Shown here piece after piece: positions 1-7,439 of a DNA stretch of 21,497 nucleotides. Numbering within the stretch: the first letter of the stretch is position 1; each line of letters begins with the position of its first letter. Under the pieces are notes generated by a model. The model saw only the letters and a program-made list of their open reading frames with translations, did no database searches and was not told the DNA's origin. The stretch comes from a virus. The stretch lies in the IMG/VR virus record IMGVR_UViG_3300047469_000164, positions 1 through 21,497 of that record; one strand, given 5' to 3'. A program made the position numbers and the translations under genes.

Positions 1-8
1 AAATTCAT
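1..8 (-). CDS. possible start of a further leftward gene, cut by the window edge
   Basis: The first eight bases, read on the minus strand, are ATGAATTT. The ATG overlaps the TGA stop of the gene ending at 5, giving the same ATGA junction used by three other neighbouring gene pairs in this cluster. This suggests that the leftward operon continues outside the window. Only the first codons are visible, so no function can be given. Confidence 0.3.
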
Positions 9-670
9 CGCCATTCATCCCGTTTGTTGGTCGGCTTTGCCGTTGCACGTTGGCGCGCGACCTGCTCTTTGCGCCATTCGGCAATGCGCTCGTGCCGCTC
101 CTTTTCGAGCCGTGCATTAATCTCGCGCTGGCAATCGGCGAAAAACGCCTTACCGTCCGTCGAGCCAAGCCAAAGCACGACATGCTCGACCGCCTCGTAA
201 TCCTCGGCGGTGAGGTCTGGCAGTCGGTTCAAACGACCATGAACGTAGTGATCCGCAGGCGCGAGCGCGGCCTCAATGATCCGAACGCCGCCATTGATGG
301 ACGGATGCCGGGCGTTCTCAATGGCCCAGGCGGCCGCCCATGCGTCGAGCCGGTCGTGCAGTGCAGCCGCGATCTTTTCTGCGTCGCCGATGAAGCACCG
401 GCCGCAGTTCGTGCCAAGCCACTGGATAAACGATGCTGCGACCGTGGCGAGACGTTGCGAGAGCGGAAACGGAAACGACGCCATCAGCGTGCGAAACCCG
501 TACTCGTCGCATTCATCGTGAATCGACGGCGCAAAGCGTTGCATGTACGCCTGCCACCTTTCGGCCATCACGACCTCGCCGATCACGTCTTTGCGCGGCG
601 CGCGGATGCCCTCATGAGAGAACGCGAGTAGTTCGGTCTGATCGTGCCCGTAGAACGCATAGCCGATCAT
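5..670 (-). CDS. uncharacterised phage accessory protein, 221 aa
   Basis: I do not recognise this protein. The reading frame is open further upstream (to 763), but I chose the ATG at 670 because it forms an ATGA overlap with the stop of the upstream gene and because the sequence before it is low-complexity and resembles shadow translation. It starts MIGYAFYGHDQTELLAF. Visible features are an alpha-helical, aromatic-rich middle, a Cys pair in the stretch GTNCGRCFIGD, and a strongly charged C-terminal helix rich in Arg, Lys and Glu. There is no signal peptide or membrane segment. It is the last complete gene of the leftward cluster. It is most likely an early accessory protein, by position only. 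Confidence 0.7.
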   Translation of the reverse strand: MIGYAFYGHDQTELLAFSHEGIRAPRKDVIGEVVMAERWQAYMQRFAPSIHDECDEYGFRTLMASFPFPLSQRLATVAASFIQWLGTNCGRCFIGDAEKIAAALHDRLDAWAAAWAIENARHPSINGGVRIIEAALAPADHYVHGRLNRLPDLTAEDYEAVEHVVLWLGSTDGKAFFADCQREINARLEKERHERIAEWRKEQVARQRATAKPTNKRDEWR

Positions 671-1221
671 TGGGCGGGCCTCCGCAGTGCAGCGCGCTGT
701 TTCTCGTGCTGACGTTTGAGCGCGGCCTTGTAGCTTGCCTTGGCCTCTTTCATCGTCTTGCACCAGTCGCCCTCAACGTCGCGCTTGTAAAAGGCATGGT
801 TGCGGTACATGCGGTATTCCGTGTTGCGCCAGCTATCGCCGAACAACGGGCGGCGCTGCTCGAACTTTGGCATGCGGTCGCCGCACAGAAACTCGCCGAA
901 CGTATTGCCCGCGCAGCCGTCGGCATCGAGATAATCCTCGTATCGCGTGCGCGGCTTCGGTTCCGGCAGAGCCGCGAGCGCAGTCGCCCGGCCTGTATCG
1001 GTTGCAGCAAACACAATGTCACCGGCCGCGAGAAAGCCCGGCGAGCGGCGGCGCTCCATCAGGCCCATTCCCTCCAGCGCTGCGAGGTGCTTCATGTCGT
1101 GATGCCCGGCATCCGCGACGAACAGATTGCGGTGCGGCGTGTGATTGCCGCGCGTCTTGCCTGTGAGCCCTAACGTGTGCTGCAACAGTTCTATCTGATA
1201 CGGCGTTGCCTGCGCGATCAT
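667..1221 (-). CDS. uncharacterised phage protein, 184 aa
   Basis: Start ATG at 1221 (MIAQATPYQIELLQHTLGL) is chosen because it gives an ATGA overlap with the upstream gene. The frame stays open to 1512, but that extension is Arg-rich shadow sequence. The first 85 residues read like the small winged-helix-type proteins common in beta-proteobacterial phages: an N-terminal helix, then HNL/ALEGMGLMERR-like helix-strand elements. The second half contains DYLDADG, an aromatic segment around RNTEYRMYRNHAFYKRDVEG, and a basic C-terminal helix. The resemblance to phage hypothetical proteins is from memory. The winged-helix idea is an inference. The biochemical role is unknown. Confidence 0.7.
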   Translation of the reverse strand: MIAQATPYQIELLQHTLGLTGKTRGNHTPHRNLFVADAGHHDMKHLAALEGMGLMERRRSPGFLAAGDIVFAATDTGRATALAALPEPKPRTRYEDYLDADGCAGNTFGEFLCGDRMPKFEQRRPLFGDSWRNTEYRMYRNHAFYKRDVEGDWCKTMKEAKASYKAALKRQHEKQRAALRRPAQ

Positions 1222-1592
1222 TGCGTCACCTGCCCTGCTGCCGCGTGTGCCTGCGCCTGTTCGGGCGTGGCAAGCTCGAAACGCGGATGGCGCTCGCCGT
1301 CCTCTGTCTCCACCTCCAGCTTGTGCAGGCGGAACAGGCCGCCAAGACTCCAGTTGCAGGGCTTGCCGTCCGGCTTGTTGCGCGGCGAACCGGCGTCTGT
1401 GAAGCGGCCCACGCACGCGAAACCGAGATACTTTTCGACCGCATCGAAATCCGCGCCCGCACCTGCCGCGATCAGGTCGCGCGACGATTGGATCGTGGCG
1501 CACATCGGGCACACGAACGCGAAATGCTCGTGCGACTTGACGCCTTGCGCTTTGAGCGCTTCCCTAAATTGCGCGAGTGTCATTACGTTCAT
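1218..1592 (-). CDS. VVA0879-like phage protein, 124 aa
   Basis: The protein begins MNVMTLAQFREALKAQGV; a second ATG lies three codons in, at 1583. The ATG at 1592 forms an ATGA overlap with the upstream HTH-like gene. It carries FVCPMCATIQSSRDLIAAGAG, then FDAVEKYLGFACVGRFTDAG, KPCNWSLGGLF and RLHKLEVETEDGERHPRFE. This order and wording match the small phage family annotated as VVA0879, as I remember it. The CPMC pair and the later Cys residues (FACVG, KPCNW) could bind a metal ion. Family members are widespread in phages and prophages, and no biochemical function is established that I know of. Confidence 0.8.
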   Translation of the reverse strand: MNVMTLAQFREALKAQGVKSHEHFAFVCPMCATIQSSRDLIAAGAGADFDAVEKYLGFACVGRFTDAGSPRNKPDGKPCNWSLGGLFRLHKLEVETEDGERHPRFELATPEQAQAHAAAGQVTQ

Positions 1593-1786
1593 TGCTTGCT
1601 CTGCTCCTTCTGCGCCTTCCATGCCTTGTACGTCGGGTCGCGGTGTATCGAGGAAGCCGATACGCCTGTCTGCTTTGCCGCCGCGTAGGCCGTCGGGCAC
1701 TTGCCCTTTACGACCAGCGAGACGGCAACCTTGACTGCGTCAGTCTTGTGCGCTGCCATGTGTGCCCAGTTTGTAGTCCTCACCAT
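1589..1786 (-). CDS. small HTH-like DNA-binding protein, up to 65 aa
   Basis: A short basic protein with the segment PTAYAAAKQTGVSASSIHRDPTYKAWK, which has the helix-turn-helix look of small phage or transposase-type DNA-binding proteins: an Ala-rich first helix, TGVS turn and SSIHR recognition helix. The start is uncertain. ATG 1786 and ATG 1759 (MAAHKTDAVK) are both possible, and neither has a clear Shine-Dalgarno sequence at normal spacing. Its stop overlaps the next start as ATGA. It lies about 260 bases from the divergent region with repeated ATAGACATAT-like sites, so it is a candidate regulator of that region. That link is only an inference. Confidence 0.6.
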   Translation of the reverse strand: MVRTTNWAHMAAHKTDAVKVAVSLVVKGKCPTAYAAAKQTGVSASSIHRDPTYKAWKAQKEQSKQ

Positions 1787-1820
1787 TCGCGCATGAGGCC
1801 CGCCAGAAAATCCGGATGGA

Positions 1821-2024
1821 TCAGAACAGCCGCTGCTGTCCGTCCGGCTCGACCGTTACAGGGTGCGCTGGCGGCAGGCCATCCTCAAACAGCCGCGTCT
1901 GGCCTATGGCCTCCAGTTCGTCGGCTGTCAATGCGCTGCCCGTCGAGCAGCACTCGACGGCGAGGTTTCGCCGCTCGTGTGTCGCGCCGCAGGTCGCGCA
2001 GAGGTATCTAGCCGTGGTGGTCAT
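1821..2024 (-). CDS. small zinc-ribbon-like protein, 67 aa
   Basis: First gene of the leftward cluster. The frame allows ATGs at 2069 and 2051, but these overlap the predicted promoter elements at 2050-2078. I therefore chose ATG 2024 (MTTTARYLCATCGATHERR), which has GGGGA four bases upstream. Cys9, Cys12, His16, Cys25 and Cys26 are spaced like a small zinc ribbon or treble-clef finger. The C-terminal half (ALTADELEAIGQTRLFEDG) is acidic and ends in QQRLF. No family was recognised. The Cys arrangement suggests metal binding and perhaps nucleic-acid or protein contact, which is inference. Confidence 0.65.
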   Translation of the reverse strand: MTTTARYLCATCGATHERRNLAVECCSTGSALTADELEAIGQTRLFEDGLPPAHPVTVEPDGQQRLF

Positions 2025-2043
2025 CGCATCCCCGTATCGGAAT

Positions 2044-2132
2044 ATCGACATATTAATGACCAAGCGCAACTATGGCAATAGACATATCTATATTTTTAAG
2101 CCGAACAGCCGGTAGGAAAACAACATGTCTAT
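2044..2132. repeat. three operator-like copies of an ATAGACATAT element
   Basis: Within this divergent intergenic region the decamer occurs as ATCGACATAT (2044-2053), ATAGACATAT (2078-2087) and, on the minus strand, ATAGACATGT (2132-2123). The middle copy is part of a palindrome, ATAGA-CATA-TCTAT (2078-2091). The copies flank or overlap the leftward promoter and sit beside the TAGGAAAA box of the rightward operon. They look like binding sites for a regulator of both directions. That role is inferred. Confidence 0.4.
2050..2078 (-). promoter_or_regulatory. sigma70-like promoter for the leftward cluster
   Basis: On the minus strand TTGCCA (2078-2073) and TAATAT (2055-2050) are separated by exactly 17 bases, matching the -35 consensus at 5/6 and the -10 at 4/6. 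The predicted transcript would start near 2043 and give a leader of about 20 bases before ATG 2024. The TTGC core of the -35 resembles the two leftward promoters at 13470 and 13872. Confidence 0.55.
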
Positions 2133-2155
2133 GGGATACGGCGCGGCCGTAGCAT
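2113..2155 (+). promoter_or_regulatory. TAGGAAAA-type putative rightward promoter, copy 1 (tail operon)
   Basis: TAGGAAAA at 2113-2120 is followed 29 bases later by TAGCAT (2150-2155), which takes the place of the GAGAAT seen in copies 2-4. There is no -35 hexamer at 17-base spacing. A small hairpin (TACGGC-GCG-GCCGTA, 2137-2151) lies between the two. If TAGCAT acts as the -10, transcription would begin about at the ATG of the first tail gene (2162). That gene has no Shine-Dalgarno sequence, so its message might be leaderless. This is the weakest of the four copies. Confidence 0.45.
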
Positions 2156-2161
2156 TGACGC

Positions 2162-2455
2162 ATGGCAAAAATCCCCGCTTCCGACCTCGTTGATATGACG
2201 TCCCACTGGCTCGCAACGCCGCTCAATGGCTATCTGGGCAGCGATTATGGGCAGAACGTCACCGACATGCTGCAAAAGCCGCTCGCGTCCGGACTTGCAG
2301 ACGCTGTCATCGCCAAGCTGCGCAACGACGTGCCGCTCCTCGGCGCGCAGCCGCGTGGCGCGGTCAACATCTATGCGCAGGACACCGGGCCGGACAAGCG
2401 CAACCTTTATATCGAGGTCGCGGGCGAACTCGTACAGCTTGGGAGCGACAACTAA
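2162..2455 (+). CDS. small first protein of the tail/baseplate operon, 97 aa
   Basis: The protein starts MAKIPASDLVDMTSHWLATP and ends in a beta-rich tail with IYAQDTGPDKRNLYIEV and ELVQLGSDN. No Shine-Dalgarno sequence precedes the ATG. The stop TAA is directly followed by the ATG of the baseplate J-like gene. By position it is probably a baseplate component, comparable to the small gp25/gpW-type protein that often precedes gpJ. I could not confirm the gp25/gpW signature, so that is a positional guess. No signal peptide or membrane helix is present. Confidence 0.65.
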   Translation: MAKIPASDLVDMTSHWLATPLNGYLGSDYGQNVTDMLQKPLASGLADAVIAKLRNDVPLLGAQPRGAVNIYAQDTGPDKRNLYIEVAGELVQLGSDN

Positions 2456-3898
2456 ATGGCTTACAGCCGCGACGACTTCTGGACCGCCGTGCAGGCTGCT
2501 GCGCAGGACTACCCGACGGCCGCCCTCTACTATCAGGCAAGCGACCCGCGCCTGCTTATGTCGCTGTCGGCGCAGGCGACGATGCTCGCCATGCTGTCGT
2601 CGCAGATCGACGTCGAGAGCGTCGAGGCGTTCAACAAGACGCGCGATACGACCGTGCTCGCGGATGCCGCGATGAAGGGCATCCTGCCGTTCGCGGTTCC
2701 GCCGCGCGTCACGCTCACCGGCAAAAACCCGGCCGCCGTGCCGCTCAATATCGTCACCGGTCGCCGCTTTCTCGACTCCTACGGCCGGGTGTACGTCGCT
2801 GAATCGTCGGTGACCATCGCCGCAGGCGGAAGCGGCGCGGTGAACGCCAAGCAGATGACGACTCGCCCGCTCACGCACACGGTTTCGAACTCCGCACCCT
2901 TCTACCCGGTTCAGATCACGCCGAACACGGATACCGAACAGCAGATCAGCGGCCTTTCGGTAACCGTCGGCGGCACGCTCTACCCGTACACGCCTGAGTT
3001 TGCGAACCTGCTCGCGGGTGAGCCCGGATACGACCTCGCCACGGATGAACTGCGGCAGCTTTGGGTCAAGTTCGGTTGGGCTAACACGTTTGGCGTCCAG
3101 CCTTCCAATGGCACCGAAATTGACTTTGTGGTTGAGGAAACCTACGGCGCGCTCGCGGTCGATGTGAACGCGGTTTTCACGCTGGAAACGACCGTCGACA
3201 CCAACGACCGGCAAGCCACGTTCGCAATGACGGCCGTCGTTAATCCGGGTGCTGATCCTGTCGATATCGACACGCTGCGCGAGTGGGCGAGTGTGCCGCC
3301 GCAATATGATTCGTCGGCCGTCTACCTCGGCAACTTCGATGCGTTGATCCGCCGCAATCTCAACAACCTCGATTTCCTGTCCGTCTGGAATGAGCAGGTC
3401 GAGGAAACCGTGCGCGGCGGCAACATCAACAACATCAACCGGCTGTTCGTAGCATTCGCGACCTCCGACGGCAGCGACCCGACCTATATCAAGACGCAAA
3501 TCAAGAAGATCATCGCGGCGGCCGATGACTCCTACTGGGTCAAGTTCGTGGATGAGGTCGAGACGCCGCTGCCGGTGACGATCAATGCGCAGGTGTCCGT
3601 CGTGCATGATCCGGCCGATGTAACGGCGGAAATCATTTCGGAGGTGCTTGCGATCTACGGCAAGGGCGCGGCGGCTACCAAGCGCGGCATGCTCACGCTG
3701 TCGACCAAGAAAATCAACTCGACGCTCACGGACTCGAAAACCGGCGTCGTGGCGCTTCAGGATGACGGCAGCGATTTGCAGATCGTTATCCCGGCATCGG
3801 TGGGCCTGCTGCCTGAGCAGTATCGCTATGTCACGGCCGCCTCACTCACCGTGAATGTGACGCAGGCGACGTACAACGACGGCATGTGGAGCCATTGA
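2456..3898 (+). CDS. baseplate wedge protein, gpJ/Mu gp47-like, 480 aa
   Basis: The N-terminal third has the arrangement of the baseplate J/gp47 family. A helical region with LAMLSSQIDVESVEAFNKTRD and TTVLADAAMKGILP is followed by PPRVTLTGKNPAAVPLN and then the beta segment GRRFLDSYGRVYVAESSVTI with an AGGSGAVNAKQ loop. The middle contains PVDIDTLREWASVPPQY, and the C-terminal part carries a VTINAQVSVVHDPADVTAEI repeat-like domain typical of the family's wedge arms. Family members assemble around the tail hub and trigger sheath contraction. GGGAG lies ten bases before the ATG. The gene abuts its upstream neighbour and is followed by a GTG start two bases after its stop. Confidence 0.75.
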   Translation: MAYSRDDFWTAVQAAAQDYPTAALYYQASDPRLLMSLSAQATMLAMLSSQIDVESVEAFNKTRDTTVLADAAMKGILPFAVPPRVTLTGKNPAAVPLNIVTGRRFLDSYGRVYVAESSVTIAAGGSGAVNAKQMTTRPLTHTVSNSAPFYPVQITPNTDTEQQISGLSVTVGGTLYPYTPEFANLLAGEPGYDLATDELRQLWVKFGWANTFGVQPSNGTEIDFVVEETYGALAVDVNAVFTLETTVDTNDRQATFAMTAVVNPGADPVDIDTLREWASVPPQYDSSAVYLGNFDALIRRNLNNLDFLSVWNEQVEETVRGGNINNINRLFVAFATSDGSDPTYIKTQIKKIIAAADDSYWVKFVDEVETPLPVTINAQVSVVHDPADVTAEIISEVLAIYGKGAAATKRGMLTLSTKKINSTLTDSKTGVVALQDDGSDLQIVIPASVGLLPEQYRYVTAASLTVNVTQATYNDGMWSH

Positions 3899-3899
3899 C

Positions 3900-5210
3900 G
3901 TGACGACGGACCTGCTGCCTATCGACGCGCCCGCGCTACAACCGCTCGCGAACAGCGCGGAATATGACGAACTGGAAACGGAACTGAAAGCGGTTTTCAC
4001 GTCCGTTTTCAACGCCATGATCCGCGACCGCGAACGCCAGTTGAATTTCACCGGCATGCCGCACCTCGGCGATGCCGAATTGATGGAGCGCGTGCTCAAG
4101 CTCAACGGCCTCGCGATCATCCGCCGCGACGACACGCGAACCGCGTTTCTGCTGAAGGCCGCCCTTGCGCGCAACCCGCGTCGGGGCATGCTATTTCTGA
4201 AGCAATACCTTCAGGCCACCTGGCCGAATGTGTGGAAGGTCGAGCCGCTTTGGCACCCAATTGCGACGGCCAATGAATACCCGGATCACGTCACGCCGCG
4301 CACGATCATCGACATTGGCACGAACGTGCAGGCGGTCTATGACCCGGACAGCATGGACGGCCTGCCGACGATCTACCGCACCGACTGGCAGGGGGAGCAG
4401 AAGCTCTATCCGGTCGCGCGCACGAACCTGATTCAGAACTCGAATCTGGCGAGTGCGGGCGCGAACTGGACCCTGTCCAATGCCACGGTCACGTCAAACT
4501 CAGTCATCGCACCGGACGGCACGAATACGGGTGCGAAGGTCACGCGCACGGCGGCGGGCAACGACTGGGCCGCGCAGACGGAAACGGCCATTGCAGCGGC
4601 GAGCAAGACATTTACCGGGTCGGTTTATCTGCTCGGCGCAGGCATGCCGGGCAATTACACGCTTCGCCTGCGCGATAGCGCGGACACGCAATACGCCACT
4701 CAGAACATCACGCTAGACGACACCGTCGCCTGGCACCGCGTTTCGATCACGGCAGCACTTCCGGCAACAGCCGTCGGCGGCGCGAAATTCACCGTCGATC
4801 CGACGTCGGACACCGGCGCGGCAGGCGATGCGTTCTATATGTGGGGCGCGCAGCTTGAGGTCGGCGTACTGACAGGGCTGATTCAGACGCCCGTCGGCGC
4901 GACAAAGACGGTCACAGACTACACGGTTGACGCGAACGGCATTGCGACGTTCTCCGATGGCGTGTCACCAGCGACGCCCATCACGCACTTTCGCACGAGC
5001 CGCGTGCGCGTGACGCTGCCTGTCACGACGGACAACGGCCTCGGCCTGCTCGAAGTCGCCAAGGCGTTCCGGTCGGTGCTGGCCGCGCGCCTCATGATCG
5101 AACTTCAACTGTCGACCGTGTTCGAGGGCATCGGCGTAACGGGCGGCCTTGCAATGTCAAACGGTGCATCGGGCGTGATGCCGGTGCTCGCAAACGGCAC
5201 ACTGAGTTAA
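3900..5210 (+). CDS. gpI-like baseplate protein with an inserted jelly-roll/CBM-like segment, 436 aa
   Basis: GTG start directly after the J-like gene. The N-terminal ~145 residues (LPIDAPALQPLANSAEYDEL, ELMERVLKLNGLAIIRRDD, WPNVWKVEPLW) resemble gpI-type proteins, which follow gpJ in many myoviruses. The segment from about residue 173 to 320 starts PVARTNLIQNSNLASAGANW and includes GSVYLLGAGMPGNYTLRLRD and FYMWGAQLEVG. That is the wording of the beta-sandwich carbohydrate-binding-like domain often found in phage fibres and head spikes. After it, VTDYTVDANGIATFSDG leads to a C-terminal alpha/beta stretch (RVRVTLPVTTDNGLGLLEV). I infer that the receptor-type module is inserted in a baseplate protein. 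The start and fusion are clear, but the gpI assignment is moderate. Confidence 0.6.
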   Translation: MTTDLLPIDAPALQPLANSAEYDELETELKAVFTSVFNAMIRDRERQLNFTGMPHLGDAELMERVLKLNGLAIIRRDDTRTAFLLKAALARNPRRGMLFLKQYLQATWPNVWKVEPLWHPIATANEYPDHVTPRTIIDIGTNVQAVYDPDSMDGLPTIYRTDWQGEQKLYPVARTNLIQNSNLASAGANWTLSNATVTSNSVIAPDGTNTGAKVTRTAAGNDWAAQTETAIAAASKTFTGSVYLLGAGMPGNYTLRLRDSADTQYATQNITLDDTVAWHRVSITAALPATAVGGAKFTVDPTSDTGAAGDAFYMWGAQLEVGVLTGLIQTPVGATKTVTDYTVDANGIATFSDGVSPATPITHFRTSRVRVTLPVTTDNGLGLLEVAKAFRSVLAARLMIELQLSTVFEGIGVTGGLAMSNGASGVMPVLANGTLS

Positions 5211-5221
5211 ACGAGGGGAAT

Positions 5222-6091
5222 ATGGGAAGCAAAACCGGAAAGATCACGTACAACGTGCACGAGCGGGGCCGCCAGTTCGTCGGCAAGGACCGCAATTTCA
5301 ACCTCGGCGCGCTCGCCGCGCTCGTGAACAGTAACGCCGTGCAAGAGCGCGTGCGCAACCGCGACCTCACCGGCTTTTACGGGCACTGGATTCGTGCCCG
5401 GTTCGGGCTCAACCCGCCTGAGTCGCTTGTGTTCGACGGTAAGGTAGTCAACATCGAGCCCGCGCTTGTGACGACGTACCTAGCAGCCGACGATGAGGGC
5501 AACATCACGCACGAGGCTGAGTTTCTCGACACGGACGCGGGCTCGATTGCAGAGCGGCTTTTTCACTCGAAGCAAGGCGGGTTCTCGTCGGCGATTGAGG
5601 CCGCGCCGAATATCCGGCCGTCGTTCCCGACGATCTTTGCCGGGTTCGATTACGTGTTCGAGCCGAACTACTCGACCAATCGCGGTTTCATGTTCGACAG
5701 CACGCTCGCCGACGACAGCACGCTGTTCGATGCCGTCATGCAGGAATGGCATATGTCAAACGCCATGATGCGCAACCTGTTCGATTCGATGCAGGCGGAT
5801 CACCTGCTGGCAGTGCAGACGATTGAACGCCTCAAAGAGGAAAACGAGGAATTGCTGTCCATCGCCTCGCGCGCGACGGGTAAAAACGGCGCGGTGCTGC
5901 TCGACAGTACGGGCGGCCACGTCGCGCCGTTGTCGATCAGTTCGCGCGCAACGGCCGATTTCCGCGCGCGTGCCCGCTCGTTCAGCACCGGTGCGCTCGT
6001 GCCGCTCGAAAATCTGCCCGATGACGACAGCACGGTCGCGCCCGCCGAAAACCCGGTAATCGAACATGCGCGCCGCGCGTGGGGAGTATGA
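5222..6091 (+). CDS. prohead-protease-like protein with a C-terminal coiled coil, 289 aa
   Basis: GAGGGGA lies just before the ATG. Residues 50-130 resemble the herpes-assemblin/T4 gp21-type prohead protease layout. A GHW motif (His55) is followed by PALVTTYLAADDEGNITHEA, then AEFLDTDAGSIAERLF (compare the family's ILxTPxGKxxxxLI) and QGGFSSAIEAAP with Ser122/Ser123 where the family has G-I/V-SS. His55 and Ser122/123 are the candidate catalytic residues. Residues 195-215 (TIERLKEENEELLS) form a short coiled coil, and the C-terminus is low complexity, which could be a scaffold part. Its place among tail genes is unusual for a head protease. A tail protein that only resembles the fold remains possible. 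Confidence 0.45.
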   Translation: MGSKTGKITYNVHERGRQFVGKDRNFNLGALAALVNSNAVQERVRNRDLTGFYGHWIRARFGLNPPESLVFDGKVVNIEPALVTTYLAADDEGNITHEAEFLDTDAGSIAERLFHSKQGGFSSAIEAAPNIRPSFPTIFAGFDYVFEPNYSTNRGFMFDSTLADDSTLFDAVMQEWHMSNAMMRNLFDSMQADHLLAVQTIERLKEENEELLSIASRATGKNGAVLLDSTGGHVAPLSISSRATADFRARARSFSTGALVPLENLPDDDSTVAPAENPVIEHARRAWGV

Positions 6092-6915
6092 CGTTGAGCC
6101 TGTTCTCTGCACTCGAACAGGCGTTCGGCCAATACCTCGGCCGCTTTTATAGCGGCCTTGTGGCTGACACGCCGCAAATGAAAGAGTACGTCGCGCGCGG
6201 CCTCTCGAAAAGCATCGTCTATGCGCCCGGCCGCATGGTCGACAAGGTCGAGGACGTGCTCAACGAGTGGCGCAAGAATCAGAACGTGTCCGGGCCGGGC
6301 CTGTCGTCTCTGTTGCCCGTCTGCATCGTCTGCATTGACGAAGATTTCACGCCGTCACTGGTGGACTATGGTGCGTCCATCGGCGGCGCAGTCGACGTCA
6401 TGCTGCCCGGCGACGAACTGAATCGCGCGTACAAGGTGCGCCTGAGCGCGAACGATTACCGCGCGCAGATCGTGTTCATCGCGTCTGAGCGGCACTCGGC
6501 GCACAGCCTCGCGTTGCAGTTCAACCTCTTTACGAACGGCCCGTTCGGGCGGCGCTTCAGCATGGCGCACGAGTTCGCCGGGCAGAGCCTTGATTTCCCC
6601 GTCGTGCTCGAAGATATCAACGTCGGCGCGATTGCGCAGGAAGCGCAGAAGAACCTGCGCGTGAATGTCGCGGATTTCGTGCTGCATGCGACCGTGCCCG
6701 TATTCCAGGCACCGGGCGACGGCGAGCCCAACGACGGCAAGGCGGCACCGGCAGGCTATCCGGTTGTCACGGAAGTCAACGCGGTCAACCTGCGCACCGG
6801 CGTTGTGATTGACGATTCCGTGGATGCCAGCGGCGTGGTAACTGAGGTGCGCTCGTACACACAGCCGACCCTGCGCGTCCCTGTGATCGGTGACGATGAT
6901 GAGGTGCAATCGTGA
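6088..6915 (+). CDS. uncharacterised tail-module protein, possibly sheath/tail-terminator-like, 275 aa
   Basis: The start is ambiguous. ATG 6088 forms an ATGA overlap with the upstream stop, GTG 6079 lies nine bases earlier, and TTG 6094 has the best spacing from GGGGAG. I chose 6088. The protein contains LLPVCIVCIDEDFTPSLVDY, YKVRLSANDYRAQIVFIASE, FSMAHEFAGQSLDFPVVLED and KNLRVNVADFVLHATVPVFQ. This alternation of beta strands with a late conserved DFPVVLEDINV segment recalls tail-terminator or sheath-stabiliser proteins of other myoviruses. I could not verify a family, so this is a weak guess. It sits between the protease-like gene and a 160-aa unknown and overlaps the latter as GTGA. Confidence 0.6.
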   Translation: MTLSLFSALEQAFGQYLGRFYSGLVADTPQMKEYVARGLSKSIVYAPGRMVDKVEDVLNEWRKNQNVSGPGLSSLLPVCIVCIDEDFTPSLVDYGASIGGAVDVMLPGDELNRAYKVRLSANDYRAQIVFIASERHSAHSLALQFNLFTNGPFGRRFSMAHEFAGQSLDFPVVLEDINVGAIAQEAQKNLRVNVADFVLHATVPVFQAPGDGEPNDGKAAPAGYPVVTEVNAVNLRTGVVIDDSVDASGVVTEVRSYTQPTLRVPVIGDDDEVQS

Positions 6916-7394
6916 GCGTCATTACACTTCAGGTTGAAATCAACGGCTACAAAGGCCCGGCCGTCAACCTGCTCGCCGCTTGCGATGCAGGCGAGCCCGG
7001 CGACGCGGAAGCAACCGGCCTTGTCATCGTCTCGCAGGAGCTGCCGCCAGGCTCGCGCGAGCCCGGCGCAATGGTGACGTCAAACGACCCGCGCGCGGCG
7101 GCGCGTGACCTGCTCTTTGACGAAAGCATGATCGCGGCGGCCATCGACCTGTACTTTCGGGCTGAGTCGACGGGCATGCTCGAACTGCTTGCGCCGGTGC
7201 AAAAGCACAACCCTTCCGGCGCGGTGCAGGTGCGCGGTGTCGCGGCAGCGGGCACGCGGTACGAACTCAACCCGGATCTCACCAACGGGCAGGTCGCAGT
7301 GCTCGCGCTCATGTACGCATCGCACCGCTCGCTGTCTGTCGAAGATACGACGGACTTCGCTGACGAAATGGCCGACATGTATTTCAGCATCTAG
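6912..7394 (+). CDS. uncharacterised tail-module protein, 160 aa
   Basis: GTG start overlapping the upstream stop as GTGA. The sequence begins MSVITLQVEINGYKGPAVNL, carries VIVSQELPPGSREPGAMVTS, and ends in an acidic helix (DTTDFADEMADMYFSI). It has no signal peptide or membrane helix and I do not recognise a family. It closes the first tail operon. The next TAGGAAAA box begins two bases after its stop codon, which marks it as the last gene before a new transcription unit. A structural or assembly role is inferred from context only. Confidence 0.65.
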   Translation: MSVITLQVEINGYKGPAVNLLAACDAGEPGDAEATGLVIVSQELPPGSREPGAMVTSNDPRAAARDLLFDESMIAAAIDLYFRAESTGMLELLAPVQKHNPSGAVQVRGVAAAGTRYELNPDLTNGQVAVLALMYASHRSLSVEDTTDFADEMADMYFSI

Positions 7395-7396
7395 CG

Positions 7397-7439
7397 TAGG
7401 AAAACGCGCGCCGCCGCGCGCGTGAGGTGACCTGAGAAT
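7397..7439 (+). promoter_or_regulatory. TAGGAAAA-type putative promoter, copy 2 (tail-fibre operon)
   Basis: TAGGAAAA (7397-7404) is followed after 29 bases by GAGAAT (7434-7439). A CG-rich self-complementary stretch (7405-7422) follows the octamer at once. The box begins two bases after a stop codon and about 60 bases before the GTG of the tail-fibre gene. If GAGAAT is a -10 element the message would begin near 7446. If the octamer itself directs initiation, the leader would include the hairpin at 7426-7463. Confidence 0.55.

Noticed and set aside
1222-1512. N-terminal extension of the 184-aa protein to an ATG at 1512
   Set aside because: The extension is the shadow of the VVA0879-like gene in another frame; the ATGA overlap at 1218-1221 supports the shorter form.
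2129-3607. Minus-strand open frame of 492 codons opposite the baseplate J-like gene
   Set aside because: The translation is dominated by Arg, His, Val and Asp in the pattern typical of antisense frames in GC-rich genes. The plus-strand gene has clear family features and tight junctions with its neighbours.
7405-7422. CG-rich hairpin after the TAGGAAAA box, read on the minus strand with a TTTT tail as a leftward terminator
   Set aside because: The T-run is only four bases, and no leftward gene lies upstream of it.
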